The notes below the pieces were generated by a model. That model did no database searches and was not told the DNA's origin. It saw only the letters and a program-made list of their open reading frames with translations. From IMG/VR virus record IMGVR_UViG_3300030118_002508, positions 1-34,059 of that record: 34,059 nucleotides of DNA, one strand, 5' to 3'. Source of the stretch: a virus. The position numbers were made by a program, and so were the translations under genes. Below are positions 18,642 to 26,374 of this stretch, piece after piece; the first letter of the stretch is position 1; every line of letters starts with the position of its first letter.

Positions 18642-20035
18642 TCTTTTTCACCTTTCTTTCTTAGGTAGACTCGGCCATTCGACTTCTTCCTATTGAACAG
18701 GTCACCGCCAAAGTCTTTGAAATGTCTTTCTGCTGTGGACTTGGAAACCTTTGATTTTTCCATGTAGACGGATTGCATGATAGACTGTAATCTCCACCCG
18801 TCACCAAAGTTATCCAAATCGTGAGGGGTACACTCACCGTATGCAACAAGCAAACCATCGTGAATCTTAGCCTCCTTCTGTTTGTTACCCCCAACCTCAA
18901 CTGAATCTTCAAGCCAAGAGATTAGGTTTTGGAACATATCAAATAGAATCTCGTGAGCCAAGTCTACATGTTCTGCATTCACGACCCACTTCTCATCAAG
19001 GATAGCCATATGCACAGAGAAGATACCTAAGTAATTCTCAATCGCTGGTACGAATGATGCTACAATCTCTGACATTGATGGACTCATATCTCTCAACAAT
19101 TCATAAATGTCATCAGACGCTTGATACAAAGCGGTTTGATAATCAGGAGATGGAGTGAACATATCCCACATGTGTCTTTGGACTATCTCTTCCTTCTCAT
19201 CATTGGAGGCTTCTTGCCATTGAGTGAAAGTTATTTCCTCCATGTTCAATAGTCTGTCACGAATACGCTTGTCGGTTGTTATGAAGTAATCATACAAATC
19301 CTCCTTAGTGTACTCTTCTTCAGAGGGTTTTGCCATGAATGTACCAAGCCTTCTGTTACTGACATCTTGCCTTTCATCCATGTCCCAATGCCTATAGTAA
19401 AGCAGTACACGCTGGAAGATACCTTTTGTTAGAACATACTCTTTTACCCCCTTCGGTGGATAGGTAGTAATCCATAATGATACGAGAGATGGACACTCAA
19501 TTTTTTGACCCTTCATGTGTTTCACAAGTGTATTATTTCCACTACCCACAGGGTTACATGCTGTCTGTAGATACAGTACAGTTTCTTGACTGTGTTTATT
19601 GGGTGTAAGTAGAATGGAACCTTCATCGAAATTGATAGCCTTGCGACCACTTAACAAACCTTCAACAATTTTTACATCACCTGTAGGCTTACCGTTTTCA
19701 TCAAACTCCTGCTCAGTGCTTCCAATCAATCCTGCATCTGTGCCTGAAGCAAATAACTCAAATGGTATTTCTGCTTCTTCCATAATGTCACTGATAAAGT
19801 TCCAAGCAATTGACTTACCCGTTCTTGAAGGTTGAATCCAAAACACATGCACTCTCAAATCAAGGTGTGTGTCCCAAGTTGGTAGTCTGACATACGGTAA
19901 AGTTGTTTGACCCTGAATGAAAAAGAATGACAATAATCCCGGTACTTCATTCTTCATTGAAGTCTTTGAGAAATGACTCAAATACGCATCTAATATCGGA
20001 AACTTTTCTAATGCTTTATAACTTTTAATCGCCAT
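18638..20035 (-). CDS. Putative replicative helicase / P-loop ATPase with C-terminal winged helix
   Basis: A 465-residue protein. A P-loop-like QPSRTGKS lies at 68-75 after a hydrophobic strand (VHVFWI). A Walker B strand (AINFDEGS, D137 and E138) follows, then a polar sensor-like strand (SLWITTYPP) near 190, an order seen in AAA+/superfamily 3-type and DUF3987-type helicases. The C terminus (about 395-465) looks like a winged helix with a basic tip (STAERHFKDFGG...NRKKSNGRVYL). The first Gly of the Walker A motif is missing. I infer a viral helicase because the window has no other replicative helicase, but the subfamily is uncertain. The ATG at 20035 is preferred over GTG at 20044: AGGAG lies 8 bases before it and a TATA-like box sits upstream. 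Confidence 0.6.
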   Translation of the reverse strand: MAIKSYKALEKFPILDAYLSHFSKTSMKNEVPGLLSFFFIQGQTTLPYVRLPTWDTHLDLRVHVFWIQPSRTGKSIAWNFISDIMEEAEIPFELFASGTDAGLIGSTEQEFDENGKPTGDVKIVEGLLSGRKAINFDEGSILLTPNKHSQETVLYLQTACNPVGSGNNTLVKHMKGQKIECPSLVSLWITTYPPKGVKEYVLTKGIFQRVLLYYRHWDMDERQDVSNRRLGTFMAKPSEEEYTKEDLYDYFITTDKRIRDRLLNMEEITFTQWQEASNDEKEEIVQRHMWDMFTPSPDYQTALYQASDDIYELLRDMSPSMSEIVASFVPAIENYLGIFSVHMAILDEKWVVNAEHVDLAHEILFDMFQNLISWLEDSVEVGGNKQKEAKIHDGLLVAYGECTPHDLDNFGDGWRLQSIMQSVYMEKSKVSKSTAERHFKDFGGDLFNRKKSNGRVYLRKKGEKE

Positions 20036-20042
20036 ATCTACC

Positions 20043-20074
20043 ACTCCTATCCTCTTTTTCAGTTTAAATACTCT
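20043..20074 (-). promoter_or_regulatory. Archaeal-type promoter, copy A (helicase operon)
   Basis: Read on the minus strand, this holds a TATA-box-like TATTTAAA (20070-20063) preceded by AGAG, then CTGAAAAAGAG and ATAGGA. The 23 bases at 20052-20074 are identical to those at 30904-30926. The box ends 27 bases before the helicase ATG (20035), so transcription starting about 25 bases downstream of the box would give a leaderless or very short-leader mRNA. It lies in the short gap after the ERCC4 gene, whose stop overlaps its upstream edge. Confidence 0.7.
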
Positions 20075-20768
20075 AACGCCTAACCTTTCTTTCTTGTCTT
20101 ACAGGTTCTTCACTTGTTAGAATATCAATTACCAACTTTCTTCTCACTGTGCCAAGACCCTTGATTTCCTTTAGAGATTCGGGGAAACACATCTCTTCGA
20201 TACTGCCACACTTCTCTAACATCTTCTGTGCTGTTTCCATCCCAATACCCGGCACAGTGGCAAGCATGTCTGCTCTAAGGTCATTAGAAGCCACCCTGCG
20301 AATTGACTGTGCCCCATGCTTACTTGCTGGCTTGTGTAACTTATCATGGAGTCTTACAATGAATGATGCTGCCTCGCTGACATTGTTACAATAGAATACT
20401 TGGCATTCAAAATCTGACATTAGGCGAGCCAATGTTCCAATCAACTCATTTTGTACTCTTGAGTAAGATACCTTCTTACCATTCTTCTTAGCAATCGCAA
20501 CATACTTATCTATAGAACCGTGTACTACGAGGAAGAATCTCTCATAGTTTGCATCCATGTTGTCTAACTGTCGCCATAAATGACCGCTATGACTTGACTG
20601 AAATAAATCGGATATGCTCTTGGCTTCTACACAAGCACCGCCAAGTAAGTAGTCACCTACTACCAACGCTTGGCGAGCCACCGTCAGTCCTGACTTCGCT
20701 GCTTTGCGTTCTACTGATTCACAAAGAGTTCCCCTTTCGTTACTGTCAATTACCAATTGGGGCTTCAT
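20073..20768 (-). CDS. XPF/ERCC4-family nuclease with tandem HhH
   Basis: A 231-residue structure-specific nuclease of the archaeal Hef/XPF/Mus81 type, which cuts branched DNA at forks and flaps. The nuclease domain shows IDSNERG at 7-13, GDYLLGG at 38-44 (D39) and VEAKSISDL at 47-55 (E48, K50, D54), then SGHLWRQL. The family signature is normally ERKxxxD; here the Arg is Ala. Two helix-hairpin-helix units follow, around 168-190 (TVPGIGMETAQKML) and 198-217 (IKGLGTVRRKLV). There is no helicase domain. It follows the winged-helix gene with stop and start touching (TAAATG) and an AGGTGAG ribosome site. Confidence 0.9.
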   Translation of the reverse strand: MKPQLVIDSNERGTLCESVERKAAKSGLTVARQALVVGDYLLGGACVEAKSISDLFQSSHSGHLWRQLDNMDANYERFFLVVHGSIDKYVAIAKKNGKKVSYSRVQNELIGTLARLMSDFECQVFYCNNVSEAASFIVRLHDKLHKPASKHGAQSIRRVASNDLRADMLATVPGIGMETAQKMLEKCGSIEEMCFPESLKEIKGLGTVRRKLVIDILTSEEPVRQERKVRR

Positions 20769-21035
20769 TTACTCACCTATGTATTTGTATGTATTAACTG
20801 GAACTGAGTGTCCACCATTTGTATGACCGGCCTTTTCAAATATTGGGTATTTTGATAATATTTGAGTTACTGTGCCTATAGTGGGTTGTTTTGAATAAAA
20901 ATTACCTTGTTGATTTTTTTCACTCAGTAATCTTTCTAGGATTTGTTTAGCGGTTAAAGTTTCACTTCCAAGTACACGAATTATTCTTTTACAGTTGTAA
21001 CCGTTATAGTTGTAATATAATTTATTCTCTTTCAT
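20769..21035 (-). CDS. Small winged-helix-like DNA-binding protein
   Basis: An 88-residue protein. The central region (about 18-68) reads as a helix-turn-helix with wing: RIIRVLGSETLTAKQILERLL, then TIGTVTQILSKYPIFEKAG, the usual spacing of helix 2, recognition helix and wing in archaeal winged-helix proteins. The N terminus is rich in Tyr and Asn. Its start overlaps the primase stop (TAATG). It could be a transcription regulator or a replication accessory; the sequence does not decide. Confidence 0.6.
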   Translation of the reverse strand: MKENKLYYNYNGYNCKRIIRVLGSETLTAKQILERLLSEKNQQGNFYSKQPTIGTVTQILSKYPIFEKAGHTNGGHSVPVNTYKYIGE

Positions 21036-22123
21036 TAAATACCCCCTGTGTTGTCAAAATATTTGCACTTCCCTACGCAGAATCCTTCGGTTATTAAAGT
21101 TGCACATGTTGCATGAGAGTACCCCGTCATTACTATGCTTCTAACCTGTTCTTCTGTGCGGTCATAACTGTAGTCTACCCACTGTTGATTCTTACAAATC
21201 TCCACTATACTCTTGATGTGTGACTCCTTCTCTTCATCAGATACACGCCATGCGGGAAAGAAGAAGCGTAGTCTATCAGCGAGATAGGATGCGAAGTGAT
21301 ACCTCGCTCTGTGTGGTGGGTTGCCCCCACCCATTGCTGCTTGTGACAAGCAGGGAAGAATGTGAATGTCATCGAATGCAACCGTTGGTAAATCAACAGG
21401 CTGCAAATTATAATTTTGAGAAAACTTATTCTCAATTACTTTCATCTTTGTTTTATTTTCTCCGAGGGCGATATAACCTGAGTGTGGATTCATACCTTTC
21501 TCCATCAATTCATCAAATGATAGATTTAGAATGTCATCACTTGTCAATGGTATGCACCAAGTACCACGCTTCGCATTGTACGAATTAGGTATGCGTATCA
21601 TACCCGATGTGTCAAACGCTACGGTAGGGTCGTTACAATTCAGTTGTCCTATCTCCTTCTCCCATCCACTAATCAACACCCTACCGGAATGCTTTATGCG
21701 TGACAGTTCACTACCACTCTTAGGCTCTAATGTTTCATCTAACGGAACCCATACATGGAAACCACCACCACTAAACCAAATAAAATGAAGAGTATTTTTC
21801 TTCATCAGAAAGCGGTGCAATTTGCGTACCTCTTCTTGAGGGACTTCAAAGACTACTTCTGCACCTTTATTCTTGAAGTCCTTACAATCGAAGTCCATCA
21901 CGAAATGATGTATCTTTGGTGTATTGTAATCCACTCTGTGATGTTTAGGTGCTTGGGTTTTATTGTAACCATATGCTGTAAAGTAAACATTACCTGACCC
22001 GTTTTTACCACGCCAATACTTTTCTAAATCAGCAGCATCTTTTACCATGCGCCTCCATCCACGCTCACCATTGGAGGCTATCTCCAATACTTCACGAGGG
22101 AAGTCAATCGGCACAAATGACAT
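21035..22123 (-). CDS. Archaeo-eukaryotic primase with PriL-like Fe-S C-terminal domain
   Basis: A 362-residue primase that makes primers for PolB. The N-terminal AEP catalytic domain has the acidic pair in VMDFD (D77, D79), FSGGGFHVWV at 117-126 and the AFDTSGMIRIPNS block at 169-181 with the third acid, D171. The C-terminal part (about 255-355) looks like the iron-sulfur domain of the large subunit PriL: LPC at 256-258, an H-R-A-R-Y-H helix, a TEEQV segment, then C340, C349 and C353, four cysteines in the expected order. So catalytic and Fe-S parts are apparently fused in one chain. A GGTGATTAA ribosome site precedes the ATG. It lies in the same operon as PolB and PCNA. Confidence 0.85.
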   Translation of the reverse strand: MSFVPIDFPREVLEIASNGERGWRRMVKDAADLEKYWRGKNGSGNVYFTAYGYNKTQAPKHHRVDYNTPKIHHFVMDFDCKDFKNKGAEVVFEVPQEEVRKLHRFLMKKNTLHFIWFSGGGFHVWVPLDETLEPKSGSELSRIKHSGRVLISGWEKEIGQLNCNDPTVAFDTSGMIRIPNSYNAKRGTWCIPLTSDDILNLSFDELMEKGMNPHSGYIALGENKTKMKVIENKFSQNYNLQPVDLPTVAFDDIHILPCLSQAAMGGGNPPHRARYHFASYLADRLRFFFPAWRVSDEEKESHIKSIVEICKNQQWVDYSYDRTEEQVRSIVMTGYSHATCATLITEGFCVGKCKYFDNTGGI

Positions 22124-22127
22124 TTAA

Positions 22128-22445
22128 TCACCTGTGCTTTCTAATGTACTCATCCAAGTCTTGCAATAACATATTGTATAACTTTACAACTTTTTCATCT
22201 TTCATCTCACGAGGATGGATAGTATATATCACATCTTTATCGTGCTTTTGTTCAGGCTCAGGTACTACATCACCAATCGCTGTAGGCATAAACTCATACA
22301 ACGATGTTTGACGCATCACTTGTCTAATGAACGGTGCCCTTTTTGGTAGGTTACCACCAGTAGACTTTCTTATAATAACTCTATAGCCTGTTCCTTTCGT
22401 TTTTTCGTTTATCACATATTCCATTAACAATATTGTTTCTTTCAT
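22128..22445 (-). CDS. Unknown 105-residue protein in the replication operon
   Basis: I do not recognise this family. It begins with a beta strand (MKETILLMEYVI), has a Lys/Arg-rich central part (TGYRVIIRKSTGGNLPKRAPFIRQVMRQ) and ends with a charged amphipathic helix (KVVKLYNMLLQDLDEYIRK). Its ATG overlaps the upstream nuclease stop (ATGA), and 4 bases separate it from the primase. Position suggests a replication accessory, perhaps a partner of the primase or nuclease, but nothing in the sequence proves it. Confidence 0.75.
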   Translation of the reverse strand: MKETILLMEYVINEKTKGTGYRVIIRKSTGGNLPKRAPFIRQVMRQTSLYEFMPTAIGDVVPEPEQKHDKDVIYTIHPREMKDEKVVKLYNMLLQDLDEYIRKHR

Positions 22446-23479
22446 CTTTCTTCCTCCATTATCTCATCTAAGAAATCATCTGTCACTGCCCATTGAGAAC
22501 AGTGATTTGTGTAATCACACCATGAGCATTTCAATCCATTACGCTCAAGTGCTTCCTCCATAGTTTCTCCTTCCCGCAAGCGACCAAGGAAAGGCTCAGG
22601 CGGGAAATCCATGTTGATGTGTGCCCTAACTAATTTCTCTAAAGCATTCTCAACGCTCTTTGACACCCTGCTTCCTTTACTTACATGCTCGTAGTATATG
22701 GTAGCACCTTCACCTCCATTGATACCTCCACCGGGAAACTCCCACCCCCAATGAGTGATAGGTAGAAACTCGTGGTGCTTACTATGTTCAAGCATCATAC
22801 GATAGAACCCCATCTCCTTACGCATTGAACCGACTTTGCTACGCTTCTTGTATTTGCCCGTCTTCAATTCCATAAGAGCAAAACCATCATCATCAGCAAA
22901 TAGTGTATCAATAAATCCATTCATGTGTATATTTACAGGCTCATCATCAACTACAACAGTGCGAGTAGCATGTATGTTAGCCTCTACTCCTACGGGTCGC
23001 CAATCTTTACCGCCTGTTACTTGGAGTCTATGAAACTGCCATTCTAACCATTGAGCAATCTGCTCATCCTCACCATACGCATATGGTTCCGGTGGCTGTG
23101 GCACAGAAAGGAAAAATATCTCTCGTGCTTCTTCGATATTATCTTCTACATGAATAAGCCCCATCACTCTATCCTCATCTTCTTTAGAGAAGTTAGCCCA
23201 AAACCATTCCATCATGTCGTGGACATTCAGCCCTCTTACATGGTGTGGTTGTTGCTCACCACGCAAGCCCTTGAACTTCTCAAGGTAATACTGTTCAGGG
23301 CACCAGCCGAATGTTCCAAGACTTGACTTAGTAACTCTCAACTTTTTTGTTTCATCCTTATTTGGATTCCAAGCGTAGGTGCTGATTTTGTATGAGTCAT
23401 ACTCTTCTTGGTTACCTGTTTCCTCAAGGTAATCTTCTATAGTCGGGCGACTATCATCAGCGTTAGGATTGAATCTCAT
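22442..23479 (-). CDS. Cas4/RecB-like PD-(D/E)XK nuclease with Fe-S cysteines
   Basis: A 345-residue nuclease. C60 begins the CPEQYYLEKF motif, followed by GLNVHDMME (H87), the NGFIDTLF strand (D191), the catalytic MELKTGKYKK strand (E204, K206) and a final CSWCDYTNHC cluster (C318, C321, C327). One upstream Cys plus three downstream is the 4Fe-4S arrangement of Cas4 and AddB-type nucleases. Such viral enzymes process DNA ends in recombination or degrade host DNA. There are no CRISPR genes or arrays in the window, so a CRISPR role is unlikely. It overlaps both neighbours by 4 bases (ATGA). Confidence 0.85.
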   Translation of the reverse strand: MRFNPNADDSRPTIEDYLEETGNQEEYDSYKISTYAWNPNKDETKKLRVTKSSLGTFGWCPEQYYLEKFKGLRGEQQPHHVRGLNVHDMMEWFWANFSKEDEDRVMGLIHVEDNIEEAREIFFLSVPQPPEPYAYGEDEQIAQWLEWQFHRLQVTGGKDWRPVGVEANIHATRTVVVDDEPVNIHMNGFIDTLFADDDGFALMELKTGKYKKRSKVGSMRKEMGFYRMMLEHSKHHEFLPITHWGWEFPGGGINGGEGATIYYEHVSKGSRVSKSVENALEKLVRAHINMDFPPEPFLGRLREGETMEEALERNGLKCSWCDYTNHCSQWAVTDDFLDEIMEEER

Positions 23480-23973
23480 AACCCCGTCACCTCATCTACC
23501 TGTATAGTGATTAACTTGTCACCTTTCTTCGTTTTGTCAGTGCAACCTTTAGTGTCCATATGTGTAAATGTCAGTATGTGAATGCTTTTCTTATGCTTTT
23601 TACAAACTACATGAACAGGGAAAGTAGCATTTTCTCTTTCAAGCCACACCTTTAGAACTGTATGTTCGTGCGTTTCCATGTGCCGACTTTTCAATTTGAC
23701 TAACCTAACGAAGTGAGATATTTCAGGCCATTCAGCACCTCTTTCTTCATACCTTTGTTTAGCGTGTTTAGTAACCATTACCTTGATGTTTACCTTTGTC
23801 AAATCCAATAACTTCTCTACATATACAGCCGCATCCATCAACTCTTCCTGTAGGTGTACAAGCCAATCATGGATGGATAGAATCTCTTCCTCCATAGTCA
23901 CCCCGTACTTCTTCTTACCTACATCAGACCGAGCCTTAATCTTCTTGCATACATTATCTTCTATTGCGCTCAT
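23476..23973 (-). CDS. MazG-like domain fused to a RelE/DUF4258-like domain
   Basis: A 165-residue protein with two parts. Residues about 1-57 match the short MazG-like helical proteins of phages: K-x-R-x-D-x-GKKKYG, a DWLVHLQEELMDAAVYVEKLL helix pair with the EEL..D metal-binding pattern. Those proteins hydrolyse nucleotides, but a single half-domain can also be non-enzymatic. Residues about 66-140 read MVTKHAKQRYEERG, a strand with VLKVWLE and VHVVCKKHKKSIHILTF, the pattern of DUF4258/RelE-like toxin folds (K-H-A-x-x-R-x-x-E-R-G). The C-terminal tail has short Lys/Thr-rich strands. Fusion of the two is unusual in my knowledge. It lies between PolB and the Cas4-like gene with 4-base spacings. 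Confidence 0.65.
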   Translation of the reverse strand: MSAIEDNVCKKIKARSDVGKKKYGVTMEEEILSIHDWLVHLQEELMDAAVYVEKLLDLTKVNIKVMVTKHAKQRYEERGAEWPEISHFVRLVKLKSRHMETHEHTVLKVWLERENATFPVHVVCKKHKKSIHILTFTHMDTKGCTDKTKKGDKLITIQVDEVTGL

Positions 23974-23977
23974 ATTA

Positions 23978-26374
23978 TCACCAAAACCTCTTGGGCACTC
24001 TTCGTGCCGTTAGTCCATCAAGATTCCAATTGAGTGTTTCATACACTGACTTCAGTTTCTTGTGTACCCATTTGTTTACTACAGTGCCCCAATCAATACT
24101 GTAACCTTCTAACTCGCTTTCGTTATCGTAGGCTATGACATTACAGTAAGGTTGCCCTTCGGGTACATCATCAATGAATACCCACTTCACGCTATCACGC
24201 TTACCAAAGTCTGTACCATTGTATTGATTAGAATATCTTGCCGCCTTAGCAGCATTAGGAACTACCTTGTCATACTCATCTAAGTCCTTCGATAGAGAAC
24301 CGTAAGACGACACATCAGATATTGATATGCCACCCTTGTAAGCATGTTTGATGTCAGGTCTAATCTCTTCGTAAACCTCATCCTCATCCTTACCATTAGA
24401 AATCAAAGTGAATACTTTGCCGAGTATTTCTTTTGTAATCGGTGGCGCACTTGACGCTTTGATTGAGAAGCCTGTAACCTTCATGTCACCTGCATCTTCA
24501 GGTGGGTATGACTTGATACCAAAGTTACGGTTCTTCACATCAGCAGTAAACCAATACGGGAAGAAAGCCTCTAACTCCACATCAAGATATTTTAGGTTCA
24601 TTTCATTCTGAGCAATTTCCGTCAGTTTACCAGCCACTTCTTCAGCCTCATCAAATGGAACCTGTATGTAACAAGAGTCAGTGTGACCTGCAAGGCCACG
24701 ATAACCCATTTCTTCACTCTTGTCTACCAACATAGAGATAGACTTACGACCAAGATAGGTAATAGACTGAGCAATCTCATAACTACTCCACTGTCCTCTG
24801 ACCTTCTTACTTCCCACCATTCCATAGATAGCATTCACACTGACCTTAACGGCCATCTGTAGCATATTGTAACCCAACTTCTCATCATCATCAGTAGCCT
24901 CTTTCATCAATCCCTTGTAGTGCTTACGCAACTTCAACAACTCTTTGACTACAGATGGAAGAATACCTTCTATGTCTTGTCGCCAATGGAATGTGCCACC
25001 GCTACCTTTGATGAAGTTACCATCTTCGTCTACCTTTGGTGGTATGTTGAGTGTGAGAACATTCGGCCCCGGCTTATCAGTCAGCGTAGTATGACATAGA
25101 TTAGCGGAGATAATGATGTTTGGATATAGAGATGCGAAATCTACCAGCGCAACATTCTCATGTCTACCCGCTACAGGAGGCATGACCCATGCGGCTTGTA
25201 ACTCAGGTCGTTCTTCTATCCATGAAGTAGGTGCTTTCAATTCTGTATGCCTACCAATCAATCCTCTAAAGTATCGTGATACATTGTGTGTGCTACCAAA
25301 TTGTACACCACACACTTGCTGCATTGCAAGGTGGTATGCTGTACAATTCAACTTGTCATCAATGTCACGCAGTAATGTAGTATCAACTAAACAGTAATCC
25401 ACGAAGTCATCATAGTAATCAGACCAACCGTTGAATACAGTCATGCCTTCTATCTCATCAGTAAGTTTGTGTCCTAAGTCTAACGCTTCAGCAAACCATG
25501 CAAGTTTCCTTTGTTGTGCTTTTCCTTTACCGGACTTCTGCCACACACCCTCAAAGCCACTACCTTCAGTCCACTGTGCCGCAGTATCGAATACCAGCCT
25601 ACCCTTGATAGGTTGGGCCGTAGTCTTGTAACCCTCACCGTTTTTACGAGGTGGAAGGAATGTACCAATAGGTGACATATCATCTCTAAGTGGGCCAAGC
25701 CTATCATACAGTTTGGGCAGGTCAGCCCATGCTCCTGCGTGAGCAATCAGCATGTCAGGGTCACGCTCTCTTAGGTAATCTAAGAATCCCTCAAGCATCA
25801 TAAGTTCGTCAGGGAATGTGCGTAGTTCATACCCATCATAGCGGTCTATCCATTCTGTCTTTGTAATATTGTCACGGATAGACTCTTGACTCCAAGCAAA
25901 TACAACAGGATTGTCAGCATCAGAATCAACCACCGCTATTACAGTAATAAGACCTTCACCATCTGTCTGCCACTCCATATCATAGTACCACTTACGAGGC
26001 TTGAACTCCGGTAACTTATCGGGATAATTAGTGAGTAAAATTTGGTCAAGGTAGTTTAGGTCAGCCTCGCATGTCCATTTACCAACCATGTCTTTGATTT
26101 CCCATAATTGGTTAGGATGATTGACTTCTACTTTCCATACCTTACCACCGTTCAGTGCATAAGAAGTTTCATCCTTATTTATTCTGACATTCATTCTTTC
26201 AAGGCGATTGAGTACATAGGTAGGCGCACCCTGTTTCAACCAACAGAAAGGATATACGAAGTCATCATCTTCATGTGTAATGTAACGCTCATGCAATACC
26301 CCATCAGACCCACGATTACGCTCATAGATGATGGGCGGCTCATAGGGGTCATTAGAGATATAATCAATAATCAT
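23978..26374 (-). CDS. polB: Family B DNA polymerase
   Basis: A 798-residue replicative polymerase. The ATG at 26374 is chosen (TGATG overlap with PCNA); an upstream TTG adds one residue. Exonuclease motifs: Exo I YYDMEW (D132, E134), Exo II as AHAGAWAD with D218 but without the usual Asn, Exo III YCLVD (Y327, D331). Polymerase motifs: A VDFASLYPN (D412), B KVSVNAIYG (K510, N514, Y517), C GHTDS (H564, D566). Motif C is normally (Y)GDTDS; the first acid is His, while the essential second Asp and the motif A Asp remain, so the enzyme is probably active. It is slightly shorter than typical PolB. It is translationally linked to PCNA. Confidence 0.95.
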   Translation of the reverse strand: MIIDYISNDPYEPPIIYERNRGSDGVLHERYITHEDDDFVYPFCWLKQGAPTYVLNRLERMNVRINKDETSYALNGGKVWKVEVNHPNQLWEIKDMVGKWTCEADLNYLDQILLTNYPDKLPEFKPRKWYYDMEWQTDGEGLITVIAVVDSDADNPVVFAWSQESIRDNITKTEWIDRYDGYELRTFPDELMMLEGFLDYLRERDPDMLIAHAGAWADLPKLYDRLGPLRDDMSPIGTFLPPRKNGEGYKTTAQPIKGRLVFDTAAQWTEGSGFEGVWQKSGKGKAQQRKLAWFAEALDLGHKLTDEIEGMTVFNGWSDYYDDFVDYCLVDTTLLRDIDDKLNCTAYHLAMQQVCGVQFGSTHNVSRYFRGLIGRHTELKAPTSWIEERPELQAAWVMPPVAGRHENVALVDFASLYPNIIISANLCHTTLTDKPGPNVLTLNIPPKVDEDGNFIKGSGGTFHWRQDIEGILPSVVKELLKLRKHYKGLMKEATDDDEKLGYNMLQMAVKVSVNAIYGMVGSKKVRGQWSSYEIAQSITYLGRKSISMLVDKSEEMGYRGLAGHTDSCYIQVPFDEAEEVAGKLTEIAQNEMNLKYLDVELEAFFPYWFTADVKNRNFGIKSYPPEDAGDMKVTGFSIKASSAPPITKEILGKVFTLISNGKDEDEVYEEIRPDIKHAYKGGISISDVSSYGSLSKDLDEYDKVVPNAAKAARYSNQYNGTDFGKRDSVKWVFIDDVPEGQPYCNVIAYDNESELEGYSIDWGTVVNKWVHKKLKSVYETLNWNLDGLTARRVPKRFW

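Noticed and set aside
22442-23479. CRISPR adaptation module because of the Cas4-like nuclease
   Set aside because: No Cas1, Cas2 or repeat-spacer array is seen anywhere; such nucleases are common in viral recombination modules.
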